Notes: a model not told the origin generated them from the sequence alone. Shown: positions 40,435 through 50,090, counted from the first letter of the stretch. The stretch: DNA of 64,000 bases from Nitrosomonadales bacterium (GCA_016195965.1 JACPYR010000068.1:1-64000); one strand, 5' to 3'. Program-made: numbers and translations.

Positions 40435-40880
40435 CCCAGCCACGCATCCGAAGTCAGCGGTCTCTTCAGTGTAAGCAGTGTCTCCAATATCATGAAAGAA
40501 TCGCCATGCGATTCGTTTGCTCTTTCTGGTGAAGCCACTAGCCAATCGCCTAAACCCGCAAGCGGGTAAGTCGCTGGTTATCCTGCGTGCGCAGGGGGAG
40601 AACGTAGTGAGGGAGATTTGGATAGGGGGAACGGGCATGTCAAATTTCATTGCATGGAGTACTCGCAATGCCCGTTCAGCTAAGCCAGCGCAAGTTTTTC
40701 CTTCTCGCGCCACAGTGCTTCGCCTAATCCCATCATCATCATCTGTATCGGCGCGCTGCCCTTGACCATGTTGTCCCAGAATTCGGGGATGGTGGTGACG
40801 GGAAAGGCTTTGGTCACTTGGCGTATCTCGATGTTGCGGAATCCGGCTTCCTGCATTTCTTGCATGCAAATGACGGGGCC
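40435..40880 (-). pseudogene. Methyltransferase-like 3' fragment, copy 3, split by about 195 bp of inserted sequence
   Basis: EAGFRNIEIRQVTKAFPVTTIPEFWDNMVKGSAPIQMMMMGLGEALWREKEKLALA, interrupted, resuming as ccacgcatccgaagtcagcggtctcttcag at 40440. Confidence 0.7.
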
Positions 40881-41034
40881 AAGTCTAGCAAAGTAGCATT
40901 CACAACCACACACAACACACTCTCATCAGAGAGGCGGCTACGAATTGTTTTTTGTCGCAGTATGTGTCAAGCCGCTCGTGAATGTTGAATATCGAGCGGG
41001 TAAGCTTTAATTTCAAGCGCTCCAACATCTCGCT

Positions 41035-41436
41035 TTATGCATCCGAAAAAACATTAACAGCCAAGATGCCCGCCGCCTTGTTCAGGCGATCATCATTTGT
41101 CCAGAATTCATTGCAGCCGTGATGTAATGCTGTTGCGAGGTGTAGCGAGTCCGGCGTTTTCAGGCCGTGATGGGCGCGAAGATGCAGGGCGCGGTTAAAA
41201 ATGCTGTCATCAATCGTCAGCCAGTGCTGCGCAGCCAGAAAATCTTCGTAGTCTGCGACAAGTGTTGTTGCAGATTCGCGCAGTGGTTTGAGGAGAACTT
41301 CCATGCGGACGAGCGGCGAGACGCACAAGTGTGCATCGCTGTTGCGAGCAAAAAATTGCCGTGTTTTTTCGCTAAAGGGAGCGGTGTCTTCGAGCAGGTA
41401 GATGACGATGCACGCGTCAAGGTAAACACGCCGCAT
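41035..41436 (-). CDS. VapC-like PIN-domain toxin (module D)
   Basis: MRRVYLDACIVIYLLEDTAPFSEKTRQFF...LKTPDSLHLATALHHGCNEFWTNDDRL: conserved acidic PIN residues. Confidence 0.85.
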   Translation of the reverse strand: MRRVYLDACIVIYLLEDTAPFSEKTRQFFARNSDAHLCVSPLVRMEVLLKPLRESATTLVADYEDFLAAQHWLTIDDSIFNRALHLRAHHGLKTPDSLHLATALHHGCNEFWTNDDRLNKAAGILAVNVFSDA

Positions 41437-41494
41437 TATAACCAACGCCTTGCTAGCGTTTTTTGCCAGCTTAGTCGGATGGCTAGTAGTTTCA

Positions 41495-41761
41495 TCAGCG
41501 GTCACCCCAGTCGTTGCGAAGTTCACTTATCCGTTTTTGTACTTCGTCGGCTTGGGCGGCAGGCCTCCTTGCAAAGCGCGGAGAGGCAAGTAACTCCAAT
41601 GCTTTGGCGGCACTTTTATTTTCGGGAATCTGTTTTTCGGGCTCTTTGTCGGGAGAGGGAAGTAGTGTCAAGTAAGCTCGCCCGGATGGGATGAAAGATA
41701 GAGGTTCAAGCGGATGGATATGTCCACTGGGATCAATTTCGACTTCAATGGTTTGTAGCAT
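41495..41761 (-). CDS. Putative antitoxin of module D
   Basis: MLQTIEVEIDPSGHIHPLEPLSFIPSGRAYLTLLPSPDKEP...; immediately upstream of the PIN toxin. Confidence 0.65.
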   Translation of the reverse strand: MLQTIEVEIDPSGHIHPLEPLSFIPSGRAYLTLLPSPDKEPEKQIPENKSAAKALELLASPRFARRPAAQADEVQKRISELRNDWGDR

Positions 41762-41961
41762 ATCGAACCTCTCTCTTTGCAAATTAGGCAACTCAGGTTT
41801 TCATGGTTGCGAAGTGTACTGCCATTCATAATTTTACACCAAGCGACCTATAAACCGGGGCGAATTCAGAAATGAAGTGCAATTTTGAGTAACGCAGGTC
41901 AGGTGGGCGGGATGCGGTAGCATCCATGCCTTTTTGACCAGCCAGTCGAAATTACACAAAT

Positions 41962-42118
41962 GAACTACACACACAGGCTGCGCCCCCTCCCTACGCTCTC
42001 CCCAAGAAGAACGATACCAGATTTACGCCTTGAAGAAGGCAGGACACAAGCAAAGTGAGATAGCCAACGTGCTGGAACGAAGCGAATCGACCATCAGTAG
42101 GGAGTTGTCGCGTAATTG
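41962..42118 (+). mobile_element. IS30-family transposase N-terminal remnant (frameshifted, truncated)
   Basis: MNYTH... then, in another frame, ERYQIYALKKAGHKQSEIANVLERSESTISRELSRN, typical of an IS30 HTH; no DDE domain follows. Confidence 0.8.
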
Positions 42119-42157
42119 TCCGCCGCGCCCGCAGTTGGGATGCGCTAAAATTGCGCC

Positions 42158-42478
42158 ATGCAGATCAAATATATTTCCTCCTCGGCCAACCCTCCCGGCC
42201 TGTTGCGCAAAGTGGGCGGGATTGTCGCGACCGTTGCACTGGCGGGCGTGGCGCTGATGTTCTCGGCGGTGTTGCTTGCGATCATCCTGATTGCTGTTGT
42301 GATCGGCGGCGCTTATCTGTGGTGGAAGACGCGCGAGCTGCGCAGGCAGATGCGGGATTTTTCTTCCCAAGGTGCTGCCATGCGCGGCGATACGATGGCG
42401 GGCGAAGTGTTCGAAGGCGAGGTGATCGAGGGGGAGGCGATCCGTGTTGAGGAATCGCGGGACGGGGGAAAGCGCTGA
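42158..42478 (+). CDS. Small membrane protein, hypothetical
   Basis: Two hydrophobic segments (IVATVALAGVALMFSAVLLAIILIAVVIGGAYLWW). Confidence 0.6.
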   Translation: MQIKYISSSANPPGLLRKVGGIVATVALAGVALMFSAVLLAIILIAVVIGGAYLWWKTRELRRQMRDFSSQGAAMRGDTMAGEVFEGEVIEGEAIRVEESRDGGKR

Positions 42479-42493
42479 GCGCGGAACATCATC

Positions 42494-42913
42494 ATGTGGC
42501 TACAAAAAGAAATATCTATCAGATCCAAAGCGCGGGGCTTTCATCTGATCACCGATGAGATGCTGCGCGAATTGCCCGAGCTACGCAACTTCAGGGTAGG
42601 CATGATGAATGTGTTCATCCTGCATACCTCCGCCTCGCTCACTCTCAACGAGAATGCCGATCCCACGGTGCGCCAGGATTTCGAGAGCTACTTCAACCAC
42701 GCGGTTCCCGAAGACGAGCCTTATTACCGCCATCAGGACGAGGGTTCTGACGATCTGCCCGCGCACATCAAAGCGAGCATACTCGGCGCGAGCCTGAACA
42801 TCCCGATTGCCGATGGACAGCCCAGGCTAGGCACCTGGCAGGGCATCTACCTGTGCGAGCATCGCAATCACGGCGGCAGTCGCCGCATCATCGTGACGAT
42901 ACAGGGGGAATAG
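42494..42913 (+). CDS. YjbQ/UPF0047-family protein (secondary thiamine-phosphate synthase-like)
   Basis: GMMNVFILHTSASLTLNENADPTVRQDFESYFNHAVPED...YLCEHRNHGGSRRIIVTIQG. Confidence 0.92.
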   Translation: MWLQKEISIRSKARGFHLITDEMLRELPELRNFRVGMMNVFILHTSASLTLNENADPTVRQDFESYFNHAVPEDEPYYRHQDEGSDDLPAHIKASILGASLNIPIADGQPRLGTWQGIYLCEHRNHGGSRRIIVTIQGE

Positions 42914-42916
42914 GCG

Positions 42917-43795
42917 TTGCGTCATGAATCTAGGATACGCCTCAGAAACCTGCTGATCTCGCTGGCGGTATTTGTGGGCTTGGTGTTTTATGCCTCGACG
43001 TATTCCGTGCCGGTGCTGCGCGTCTCGGTGATGTCCGAAGAATCGCCGCCGGTGTTGCGGCGCAAGCTCAAGCCGTTGATCGATTATCTCGAGAAAAAAA
43101 TCGGCATGAAAATCGAGTTCAGGCCCGCGCATGATGGCGACACCCTGGTCGACGCATTGCTAGACCAGAAAATGGACATGGTCTGGCTGGATGGTTTTTA
43201 TTTTATCCGGGCCAAAGCGCGCAGCAACGATCAGGTCATTCCGTTGGTACAGCGTGCCGAGGATGAACAGAGCCAATCGGTGTTCGTCACCACGCGTGCC
43301 GACATCAATGCTCTCGATGACCTGAAGGGCAAAAGGTTTGCTTTCGGCGCGGAGACTTCAGCTTCGGGGCATCTGATGCCGCGTTCCTTTTTGCTGGCGG
43401 CATACATCAATCCCGATACCGACATGCAGCCCAGCTATGCAGCCTCGCCGGATGCGACCGTCGCGGCGGTTGCGAGCGGTCGGGCCGATGCGGGTGTGTT
43501 GGGCAGCGCGTCATGGCAGCAGTTGATCGAGCAGGGCAGGGTAGACCCCAAAGCGGTACACGTGTTCTACACTACGCCAGGCTATCACGACTACAACTGG
43601 ACGGTGCGTGCGGATATGGATTTCAATCTGCGACAAAAATTGAGCGACGCTTTCCTCGCGCTGGACAGAAATAACCCGACGGATAAGGAGATTCTGTATC
43701 TGCGGCGCGCCAGCAAATTCATTCCGAGCCAGACAGAAAATTATGCCGCTATCGAAGCGGCGGCGCGTCGAGCTGGGTTGTTGAAGGGAAAATGA
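42917..43795 (+). CDS. PhnD-like phosphate/phosphonate ABC transporter substrate-binding protein
   Basis: LKPLIDYLEKKIGMKIEFRPAHDGDTLVDALLDQKMDMVWLDGFYFIRAKAR...LKGKRFAFGAETSASGHLMPR; TTG start. Confidence 0.8.
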   Translation: MRHESRIRLRNLLISLAVFVGLVFYASTYSVPVLRVSVMSEESPPVLRRKLKPLIDYLEKKIGMKIEFRPAHDGDTLVDALLDQKMDMVWLDGFYFIRAKARSNDQVIPLVQRAEDEQSQSVFVTTRADINALDDLKGKRFAFGAETSASGHLMPRSFLLAAYINPDTDMQPSYAASPDATVAAVASGRADAGVLGSASWQQLIEQGRVDPKAVHVFYTTPGYHDYNWTVRADMDFNLRQKLSDAFLALDRNNPTDKEILYLRRASKFIPSQTENYAAIEAAARRAGLLKGK

Positions 43796-43813
43796 CAGGG
43801 TTGGGCAGTTTAT

Positions 43814-43980
43814 CTAGTGTAGTGTTGCACTGATGATGAAACTTAATGGAGTTATCAGGCAAGTCCTTTGTGGGAGCGGCTTTAGCCGCGATTGGCCGCT
43901 GGATTTCACTGTCAGCATCGCGGCTAAAGCCGCTCCCACAGGAGAAGTTAAGTTCCAAACAGAATGCAACACTACACTAG
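43814..43980. repeat. MITE-like element: TIR CTAGTGTAGTGTTGCA enclosing a GTGGGAGCGGCTTTAGCCGCGA palindrome
   Basis: ctagtgtagtgttgca...tgcaacactacactag perfect 16-nt ends (imperfect beyond), with gtgggagcggctttagccgcga / tcgcggctaaagccgctcccac inside. Confidence 0.88.
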
Positions 43981-44022
43981 CAGCCCAACCGCCTTATTGA
44001 TAATGTTGGGTATGCGAAACTG

Positions 44023-44676
44023 CTAGCCCAAGCTACTGCGCTCGGCCGCATCGGATACAGCCACACCCATGACAGGCAAATCCTCGCGACGCAAGTCCAA
44101 TGTCTCCAGTACTTTCAGCGCCGCATAGGCATCGTTGGCCGCGTATAGCATTTGCTGCGGGGTGAGTTGGGGTTGCGACCAGTTGGATGTGGTCACGTGC
44201 CGGGACTTGGCAAAGCGCTGCTTCAACAACAGGCCCACCGCCGCCCGTACGCCCATCTCCTTGTGGTAGCCGTCCCTGCTGAACACCGTATTGAGATCGA
44301 CCACAGCGTTGAAATGCACGCCCAGTTTCGCGTAGATATGGCCGCGATCCGACCTGAGGCCGAAGCCTACCTTGATGAGCGCATCCGATTGCAGCAGCTC
44401 GATCAAAAATGGGATCCCCTCCGCCCTATGCAATTGAAACAGATAAGCCTGGTCACGCAGCGCGAACTGCACCACGTGCGGCCCCTCGCTAACATCGCCC
44501 ACGATAAACGTCGGTTTGGATTCGGTATCGAATCCCACGATGCCTGCCGCCTTGATCGCGGCAGTGGCGGACGCAAACTGTGCTGTTGTCGATGGCACAT
44601 GGATGTGTGCCAGCGCGAGGCCGATAAAAGGTTCAAGCAGCTTGATCTCATCTTTGGTCGGGGCGATTTTTTTCAT
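44023..44676 (-). CDS. 3'-5' exonuclease (DEDD, RNase D-like) domain protein
   Basis: GIVGFDTESKPTF, VVDLNTV, LTPQQMLYAANDAYAALKV. Confidence 0.85.
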   Translation of the reverse strand: MKKIAPTKDEIKLLEPFIGLALAHIHVPSTTAQFASATAAIKAAGIVGFDTESKPTFIVGDVSEGPHVVQFALRDQAYLFQLHRAEGIPFLIELLQSDALIKVGFGLRSDRGHIYAKLGVHFNAVVDLNTVFSRDGYHKEMGVRAAVGLLLKQRFAKSRHVTTSNWSQPQLTPQQMLYAANDAYAALKVLETLDLRREDLPVMGVAVSDAAERSSLG

Positions 44677-44708
44677 CTGAAGCGAGAATTATGAGGTTGG
44701 GGTTTGAT

Positions 44709-46571
44709 TCACGCCGACAGCGGTTCGGCCGGTTCCGGTATTTCCTCCGCCAGAAAGCCGCCCGACTGGTGTTGCCACAGCGCGGCATAGAGTCCGTTGC
44801 GCTGCAGCAATTCGCTGTGCGCGCCCTGTTCGACGATCTTGCCCTGGTCGATCACGATCAGCCGGTCCAGGCGCGCGATGGTGGAGAGGCGGTGGGCGAT
44901 GGCGATCACGGTCTTGCCGCCCATCAAATCGATAAGCTGTTCTTGGATGCTGGCTTCGATCTCGCTGTCGAGCGCCGAGGTTGCTTCGTCGAGCAGCAGA
45001 ATGGGCGCATCCTTGAGGATCACGCGCGCGATCGCGATGCGCTGCCGCTGCCCGCCGGAGAGTTTGACGCCGCGTTCGCCCACATGTGCCTCGTAGCCGG
45101 TGCGGCCATTCCAGTCGCGCAGGCCGAGGATGAATTCGTGGGCCTGCGCCTTGCGCGCGGCGGCTTCGATCTCGGCCTGTGTCGCTTGCGGGCGACCGTA
45201 GCGAATGTTGTCGGCAATGGAGCGGTGCAGCAGCGAAGTGTCCTGCGTGACCAGCCCGATCTGCGCGCGCAGGCTTTCCTGGGTGACATGGCGGATGTCC
45301 TGCCCGTCGACGCTGATGCGTCCGTGCTCGATGTCGTAAAAACGCAGCAACAAGTTCACCAGTGTCGATTTGCCGGCACCCGAGCGGCCTACCAACCCGA
45401 TATGTTCGCCGGGACGCACAATCAGGTTGATGCCGTCAATAATGGGCTTGGCGTGTGGGCCGTAACTGAAGCTCACCTGCTCGAAGCGTATCTCGCCGCG
45501 CGTCACGTTGAGCGGCTGGGCATTTTTTTCATCGATCAGCGAGTGGGGCACGGAGATGGTCTGCATGCCTTCCTGCACCACGCCGATATTCTCGAAGATG
45601 GCTGCGATCTCAAAAGACACCCAGCCGGAAAGATTGGTGATCTGTCCGACCAGGGGTAGCGCGGTCGCTACCTGGCTGGCGCCGATCAGCCCCTGCGCCC
45701 ACAGGTTCAGGCCGATCACGGTGGTGCTCAATAGCAGCAGCGCGTTCAATGCATACAGGGTAAACAGGAAGAGGCTGGTCATGCGCATGTGATCGGACAT
45801 GGCTTGCTGGTGTTCGTCCAGCACCTCGCGCACATAGGTATCCTCGTCCGCCATTTTGGAAAACAGCTTGACGGTGAGGATGTTGGTGTAGCTGTCCACC
45901 ACGCGCGCCATCACCATCGAGCGCATGTCCGAACTTTGTCTGGCCAGATGGCGCAAGCGTGGCACAAAGAATCGCAGGAAGACCACATAGGCCAGTAACC
46001 AGATCAACACCGGAACGGTCAGGCGCCAATCAAAAGCTGAGACCAATACCAGCGTCAAAGCGCCGTAGGTGACCAGATATAACACCGCACGAATAGACGA
46101 CATCACGCTGTCGCGCAGCGCATTGGCGGTTTGCATCACGCGGTTGGCGATGCGTCCCGCGAAGTCCTGCTGGAAAAACGGCCAGCTGTGCCGCACCACA
46201 TGCCAGTGACTCTGCCAGCGCACCAGGCTGGTGGCGCCCGGCATCAGCGCGTTGTGACGTATGGCGACGTCGGCGAACTGGAGCAGGGGGCGCACGATCA
46301 ACACGACCAGTACCATCACCGACAGCGTGAAAGTATGTGCAGTCAGCGCCGCTATACGATCCGGCGCTTCCATCAGAGCCACCAGTTGGCCGACGAAAAC
46401 GGGAATGGTCATATCCGCCAACGCGACTCCGAGGCTGGTTAACACCATCGCCACGTAAGGCAACGGAGTCTGGCGAATGAAATGCCAATAGAAAGACAGC
46501 AGCCCGCTGGGCGGATTGACCGCTGCATGGGCTCGGGTGCCACGTATAAGAGATTCAAGGAACCTGAACAT
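44709..46571 (-). CDS. ABC transporter, fused permease/ATPase
   Basis: LVGRSGAGKSTLVNLLLRFYD, GERGVKLSGGQRQRIAIARVILKDAPILLLDEATSALD; N-terminal TM domain. Confidence 0.93.
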   Translation of the reverse strand: MFRFLESLIRGTRAHAAVNPPSGLLSFYWHFIRQTPLPYVAMVLTSLGVALADMTIPVFVGQLVALMEAPDRIAALTAHTFTLSVMVLVVLIVRPLLQFADVAIRHNALMPGATSLVRWQSHWHVVRHSWPFFQQDFAGRIANRVMQTANALRDSVMSSIRAVLYLVTYGALTLVLVSAFDWRLTVPVLIWLLAYVVFLRFFVPRLRHLARQSSDMRSMVMARVVDSYTNILTVKLFSKMADEDTYVREVLDEHQQAMSDHMRMTSLFLFTLYALNALLLLSTTVIGLNLWAQGLIGASQVATALPLVGQITNLSGWVSFEIAAIFENIGVVQEGMQTISVPHSLIDEKNAQPLNVTRGEIRFEQVSFSYGPHAKPIIDGINLIVRPGEHIGLVGRSGAGKSTLVNLLLRFYDIEHGRISVDGQDIRHVTQESLRAQIGLVTQDTSLLHRSIADNIRYGRPQATQAEIEAAARKAQAHEFILGLRDWNGRTGYEAHVGERGVKLSGGQRQRIAIARVILKDAPILLLDEATSALDSEIEASIQEQLIDLMGGKTVIAIAHRLSTIARLDRLIVIDQGKIVEQGAHSELLQRNGLYAALWQHQSGGFLAEEIPEPAEPLSA

Positions 46572-46861
46572 GATGATTGCGACTGTTATGTATGGCTATG
46601 GATAAATGCCGTGACGCAGATTTTGAAAAGACGGACTAGGTTGGTTTTTCCGGATCCAGTATACCGCGCCTTGAAAAGTTTGACTCTTGGGCCTTTGCTT
46701 CATCAGCCGTTCGAGGGGGCGATTCAAATCTGTCGGCAATCGGTTGATCGGGCTGCCGCTCCATGCGATGTCCGCTCTAGGCGATTGTTCGCGGTAACCT
46801 GGGAAGTTATACTGTCGGCAGGCATTGTTGTGCCGACTCTCAACCACTCACAGGAGTATTT

Positions 46862-47239
46862 ATGAAGATGCTATCCATCGTATCCGCCGCGCTTGTCTGC
46901 ACGCTGGCTTCATTCAACGCGGCAGCGGCGGATGACAATCTGAAGACTGTCGCGGCTATTAACGAAAACGGCGCTGCCCTTGCCGGTCAGACGGTCAGGG
47001 CTCAGGGCAAGGTGGTGAAGGTCGTTAACGGCATCATGAAGCGTAACTTTATTCATGTGCAGGATGGTACAGGTGACGCCCAAAAAGAAACGGACGACCT
47101 GGTCGTTACCAGCAAGCAAACCGCCCATGTCGGTGAGCAAGTCACCATTTCCGGCGTGGTGGCGGCGAACCGGGATTTTGGCAGCGGTTACTTGTTTCCT
47201 GTGCTGGTTGAAGATGCCAGCATCGTCGTCAACAAGTAA
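46862..47239 (+). CDS. Periplasmic OB-fold (NrfJ-like) protein
   Basis: Signal peptide then LAGQTVRAQGKVVKVVNGIMKRNFIHVQDGTGD...VTISGVVAANRDFGSGY. Confidence 0.7.
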   Translation: MKMLSIVSAALVCTLASFNAAAADDNLKTVAAINENGAALAGQTVRAQGKVVKVVNGIMKRNFIHVQDGTGDAQKETDDLVVTSKQTAHVGEQVTISGVVAANRDFGSGYLFPVLVEDASIVVNK

Positions 47240-47422
47240 GCGTTATATCCAACGATTGCATACAAGCGAAGCTCTTTTATCCCTTCACGCCGCAGCACCC
47301 GCAAGGAGTCGATAAATAATTTTGGCAGGCTAATTCCTATGGGCTGCTAGACCATGGTTTCCCTATCTGGTATATATAAGCTTATGCTAATTTTTGTCGT
47401 TTTATGCCAGGAATGAGGGATC

Positions 47423-48940
47423 ATGTCGCTTAAGAAGGTAGATGTATTGTTGGTGGGTGCGGGGGTCATGAGCGCCACGCTGGGCAAATTGTTGGCGCAA
47501 CTGGATCCGTCATTGAAGATCATGATGGTCGAGCGCTTAAGCCGGGTGGCTCACGAAAGTTCGCATGGCCTGAACAACGCCGGCACCGGCCATGCGGGTT
47601 ATTGCGAACTGAATTACACCCCGGAACAAGCGGACGGCAGTGTCGATATCAGGCGAGCGTTGGCGATCAACGCGGCATACGAGGTGTCGCTGCAATTCTG
47701 GTCGTATCTGGTCGAAAGCGGCGTGCTGCCCGAGCCCGAGAAATTCATCAACCCGATCTATCACCAGAGCTTCGTCTGGGGCGAGCAGAACGTGGATTTT
47801 CTGCGCAAGCGCTATCAGGCTTTGCACAGCCACCATTTGTTCGAGGAAATGGAATACAGCGAAGATCATGCGGTATTGCGCAAGTGGATGCCGCTGGTGA
47901 TGCAGCATCGCGACCCCAAACAGCCGGTCGCGGCGACCCAGGTCAGGCATGGCACGGATGTCGATTTCGGCGTGCTGACGCGCAAGCTGGTCAAGGCCAT
48001 GACTAAACATGATAGCTTTGAGCTTCAGCTTGGCCACACCATCACCGGCCTGAAGCAGCATGAGGATGGTCGCTGGCATGTGCGCATCAAGGACAATCAC
48101 AGCGGGCACAGCAAGACCGTCGATGCGGGCTTCGTGTTCCTCGGTGCGGGCGGCGGTGTGCTGCCGCTGCTGCAGAAATCGGGCATCCCCGAGGCTCAGG
48201 GTTACGGCGGCTTCCCGGTGAGCGGGCAATGGCTGATCTGCAAGAATCCCGAGGTCGTGAAGCGCCACACCAGCAAGGTTTACGGCAAGGCGGCGGTGGG
48301 CGCGCCGCCGATGTCGGTGCCGCACCTGGATGCGCGCATCATCGACGGCCAGCCGGCATTGCTGTTCGGGCCGTTTGCCAGCATCACCACGCGCTTCCTG
48401 AAGCAGGGCTCGCTGCTGGACATGTTTTCCTCGATCAAGGCAAAAAACCTCAAGCCCATGCTCGCGGTGGCGCGCGACAATCTCGAGTTGACCCGCTATC
48501 TTATCGCGGAGGCATTCCGCTCACACAAGGATCGCGTGGCCAGCCTCAGGGAATTTTATGCGGATGTGAAGGAAAAAGACTGGGAGCTGGCCTCGGCCGG
48601 GCTGCGCGTGCAGATCATCAAAGGCTGCGATGTCAATGGCGGCAGGCTGGAATTCGGCACCGAGATCATTACCGCCAAGGACGGCACGCTCGCGGCCTTG
48701 CTGGGCGCCTCTCCGGGCGCATCGACCTCGGTTCAGGCGATGATAGAAGTGATAGAGCGCTGTTTCAAATCGCGGGTAAAGAGCGTCGGCTGGCAGCGCA
48801 AATTAAAGGAGATGATCCCTTCCTACGGTGAATCGCTGGACGAGAACGTGGCGCTGTTGCATGCGGTTCGCGCCAGGACGCTCGCCACGCTGGGGCTGGA
48901 GCACAGGGAAGGAAAAGTGAGCAGCGCGGCAAAACGATAA
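47423..48940 (+). CDS. mqo: Malate:quinone oxidoreductase
   Basis: KKVDVLLVGAGVMSATLGKLL, SHGLNNAGTGHAGYCELNYTP, VFLGAGGGVLPLLQKSGIPE. Confidence 0.95.
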   Translation: MSLKKVDVLLVGAGVMSATLGKLLAQLDPSLKIMMVERLSRVAHESSHGLNNAGTGHAGYCELNYTPEQADGSVDIRRALAINAAYEVSLQFWSYLVESGVLPEPEKFINPIYHQSFVWGEQNVDFLRKRYQALHSHHLFEEMEYSEDHAVLRKWMPLVMQHRDPKQPVAATQVRHGTDVDFGVLTRKLVKAMTKHDSFELQLGHTITGLKQHEDGRWHVRIKDNHSGHSKTVDAGFVFLGAGGGVLPLLQKSGIPEAQGYGGFPVSGQWLICKNPEVVKRHTSKVYGKAAVGAPPMSVPHLDARIIDGQPALLFGPFASITTRFLKQGSLLDMFSSIKAKNLKPMLAVARDNLELTRYLIAEAFRSHKDRVASLREFYADVKEKDWELASAGLRVQIIKGCDVNGGRLEFGTEIITAKDGTLAALLGASPGASTSVQAMIEVIERCFKSRVKSVGWQRKLKEMIPSYGESLDENVALLHAVRARTLATLGLEHREGKVSSAAKR

Positions 48941-49274
48941 TAACTTTTACCTCATTCGCTTGGGTCAGTCCCCGGTTTGTGCAGGGGAGCTTATTATGAC
49001 CTGGGCCATATGTCGGGCCATGAATGCGGGCAGCGGTTTTCTTGCTGCCCCTGTTTTCTCTATTGCCGCCCATCCGATATTTCAACCTTTCATCCTGTAT
49101 GTCGTTGATTCTGTCCGCATCACCCAATAGCCTGCATTTGTTCGGCCAACTATCCGCAAGGGTCACAGTGACCGACCAAAGGGGAGCAGCACGATGGTGA
49201 GGATGTTTTTCCGTACTTGAGTGAACGACATCTCTAACTACTTGATGGTTGACGTGAATATATCGGGGGATAGC

Positions 49275-50090
49275 ATGCGAACTTTTAAATTGTATAGCTT
49301 GGTCTTGGCCATTATCGCCAGTTTGTTTGTTTCAGGGTGCGCGCCCATGGTCATAACCGGTTCTGCCGATGTAGACAAGAAATTCTTCGGCGCCAAGAAA
49401 AAATTTGCCGTGGTGTCGATTGCAGCGACAAAAACTTTCAGGGGAGAACAGGGGTTCGGGCAAATGTTTACCAGTAACGACAATATTCCCGGCTTGAATA
49501 CCCAACCCATCATCAATAAACTCGATTCGAAAATCATTCGCAGCCTGAACGGCTCCAGGTACTTTACTCTGCTGCCTGAAAACTCCGTGCTTACCAGCAA
49601 GGCATATAAAAATATTGCAGAAGATGAAAAGGTCTTGAAAGTGCTTTTTATCAGCGAGACGATGAATGTGGCGAACAACTACAAGTACGTTTCGGATGAG
49701 AAAAAATATGCGCAGTTGGCCAAGGAGCTGGGGGTGGACGGCGTCATCGGTATTACGATGAACTTTTCGATTGCATCGGGTGGCGGGAAACTCAGCGTCA
49801 TGGGATTAAGTCTGGGCAAGAAGAGTTATAGCGCAACGGCCACGATAACGGCAATCGCCTACAACAAGGACGGCAAGGTCATCTGGAAGGACTCCACGAT
49901 CAAAGAGGCCGATCCGGACGATACCAAGGCCATCATCCTCATCGATACTTCAGGCATCACCGATACGAATTTCGAGAAACTTCATCCATCCGCTATTGAA
50001 ATCGGCGGGAAGGCAGTTGATATATTGCTTGCCCGGCTGGACGACACGATGGCCGGGAAAGAGGTTAGCAGCATCCAGAGCGTCAAATAA
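49275..50090 (+). CDS. Putative lipoprotein, unknown function
   Basis: MRTFKLYSLVLAIIASLFVSGCAPM lipobox; start chosen at the lipoprotein signal. Confidence 0.7.
   Translation: MRTFKLYSLVLAIIASLFVSGCAPMVITGSADVDKKFFGAKKKFAVVSIAATKTFRGEQGFGQMFTSNDNIPGLNTQPIINKLDSKIIRSLNGSRYFTLLPENSVLTSKAYKNIAEDEKVLKVLFISETMNVANNYKYVSDEKKYAQLAKELGVDGVIGITMNFSIASGGGKLSVMGLSLGKKSYSATATITAIAYNKDGKVIWKDSTIKEADPDDTKAIILIDTSGITDTNFEKLHPSAIEIGGKAVDILLARLDDTMAGKEVSSIQSVK

Noticed and set aside
49027-49050. gggcagcggttttcttgctgccc hairpin downstream of mqo as a terminator
   Set aside because: Stem is plausible, but there is no clear U-tract and its distance from the mqo stop makes the call weak.
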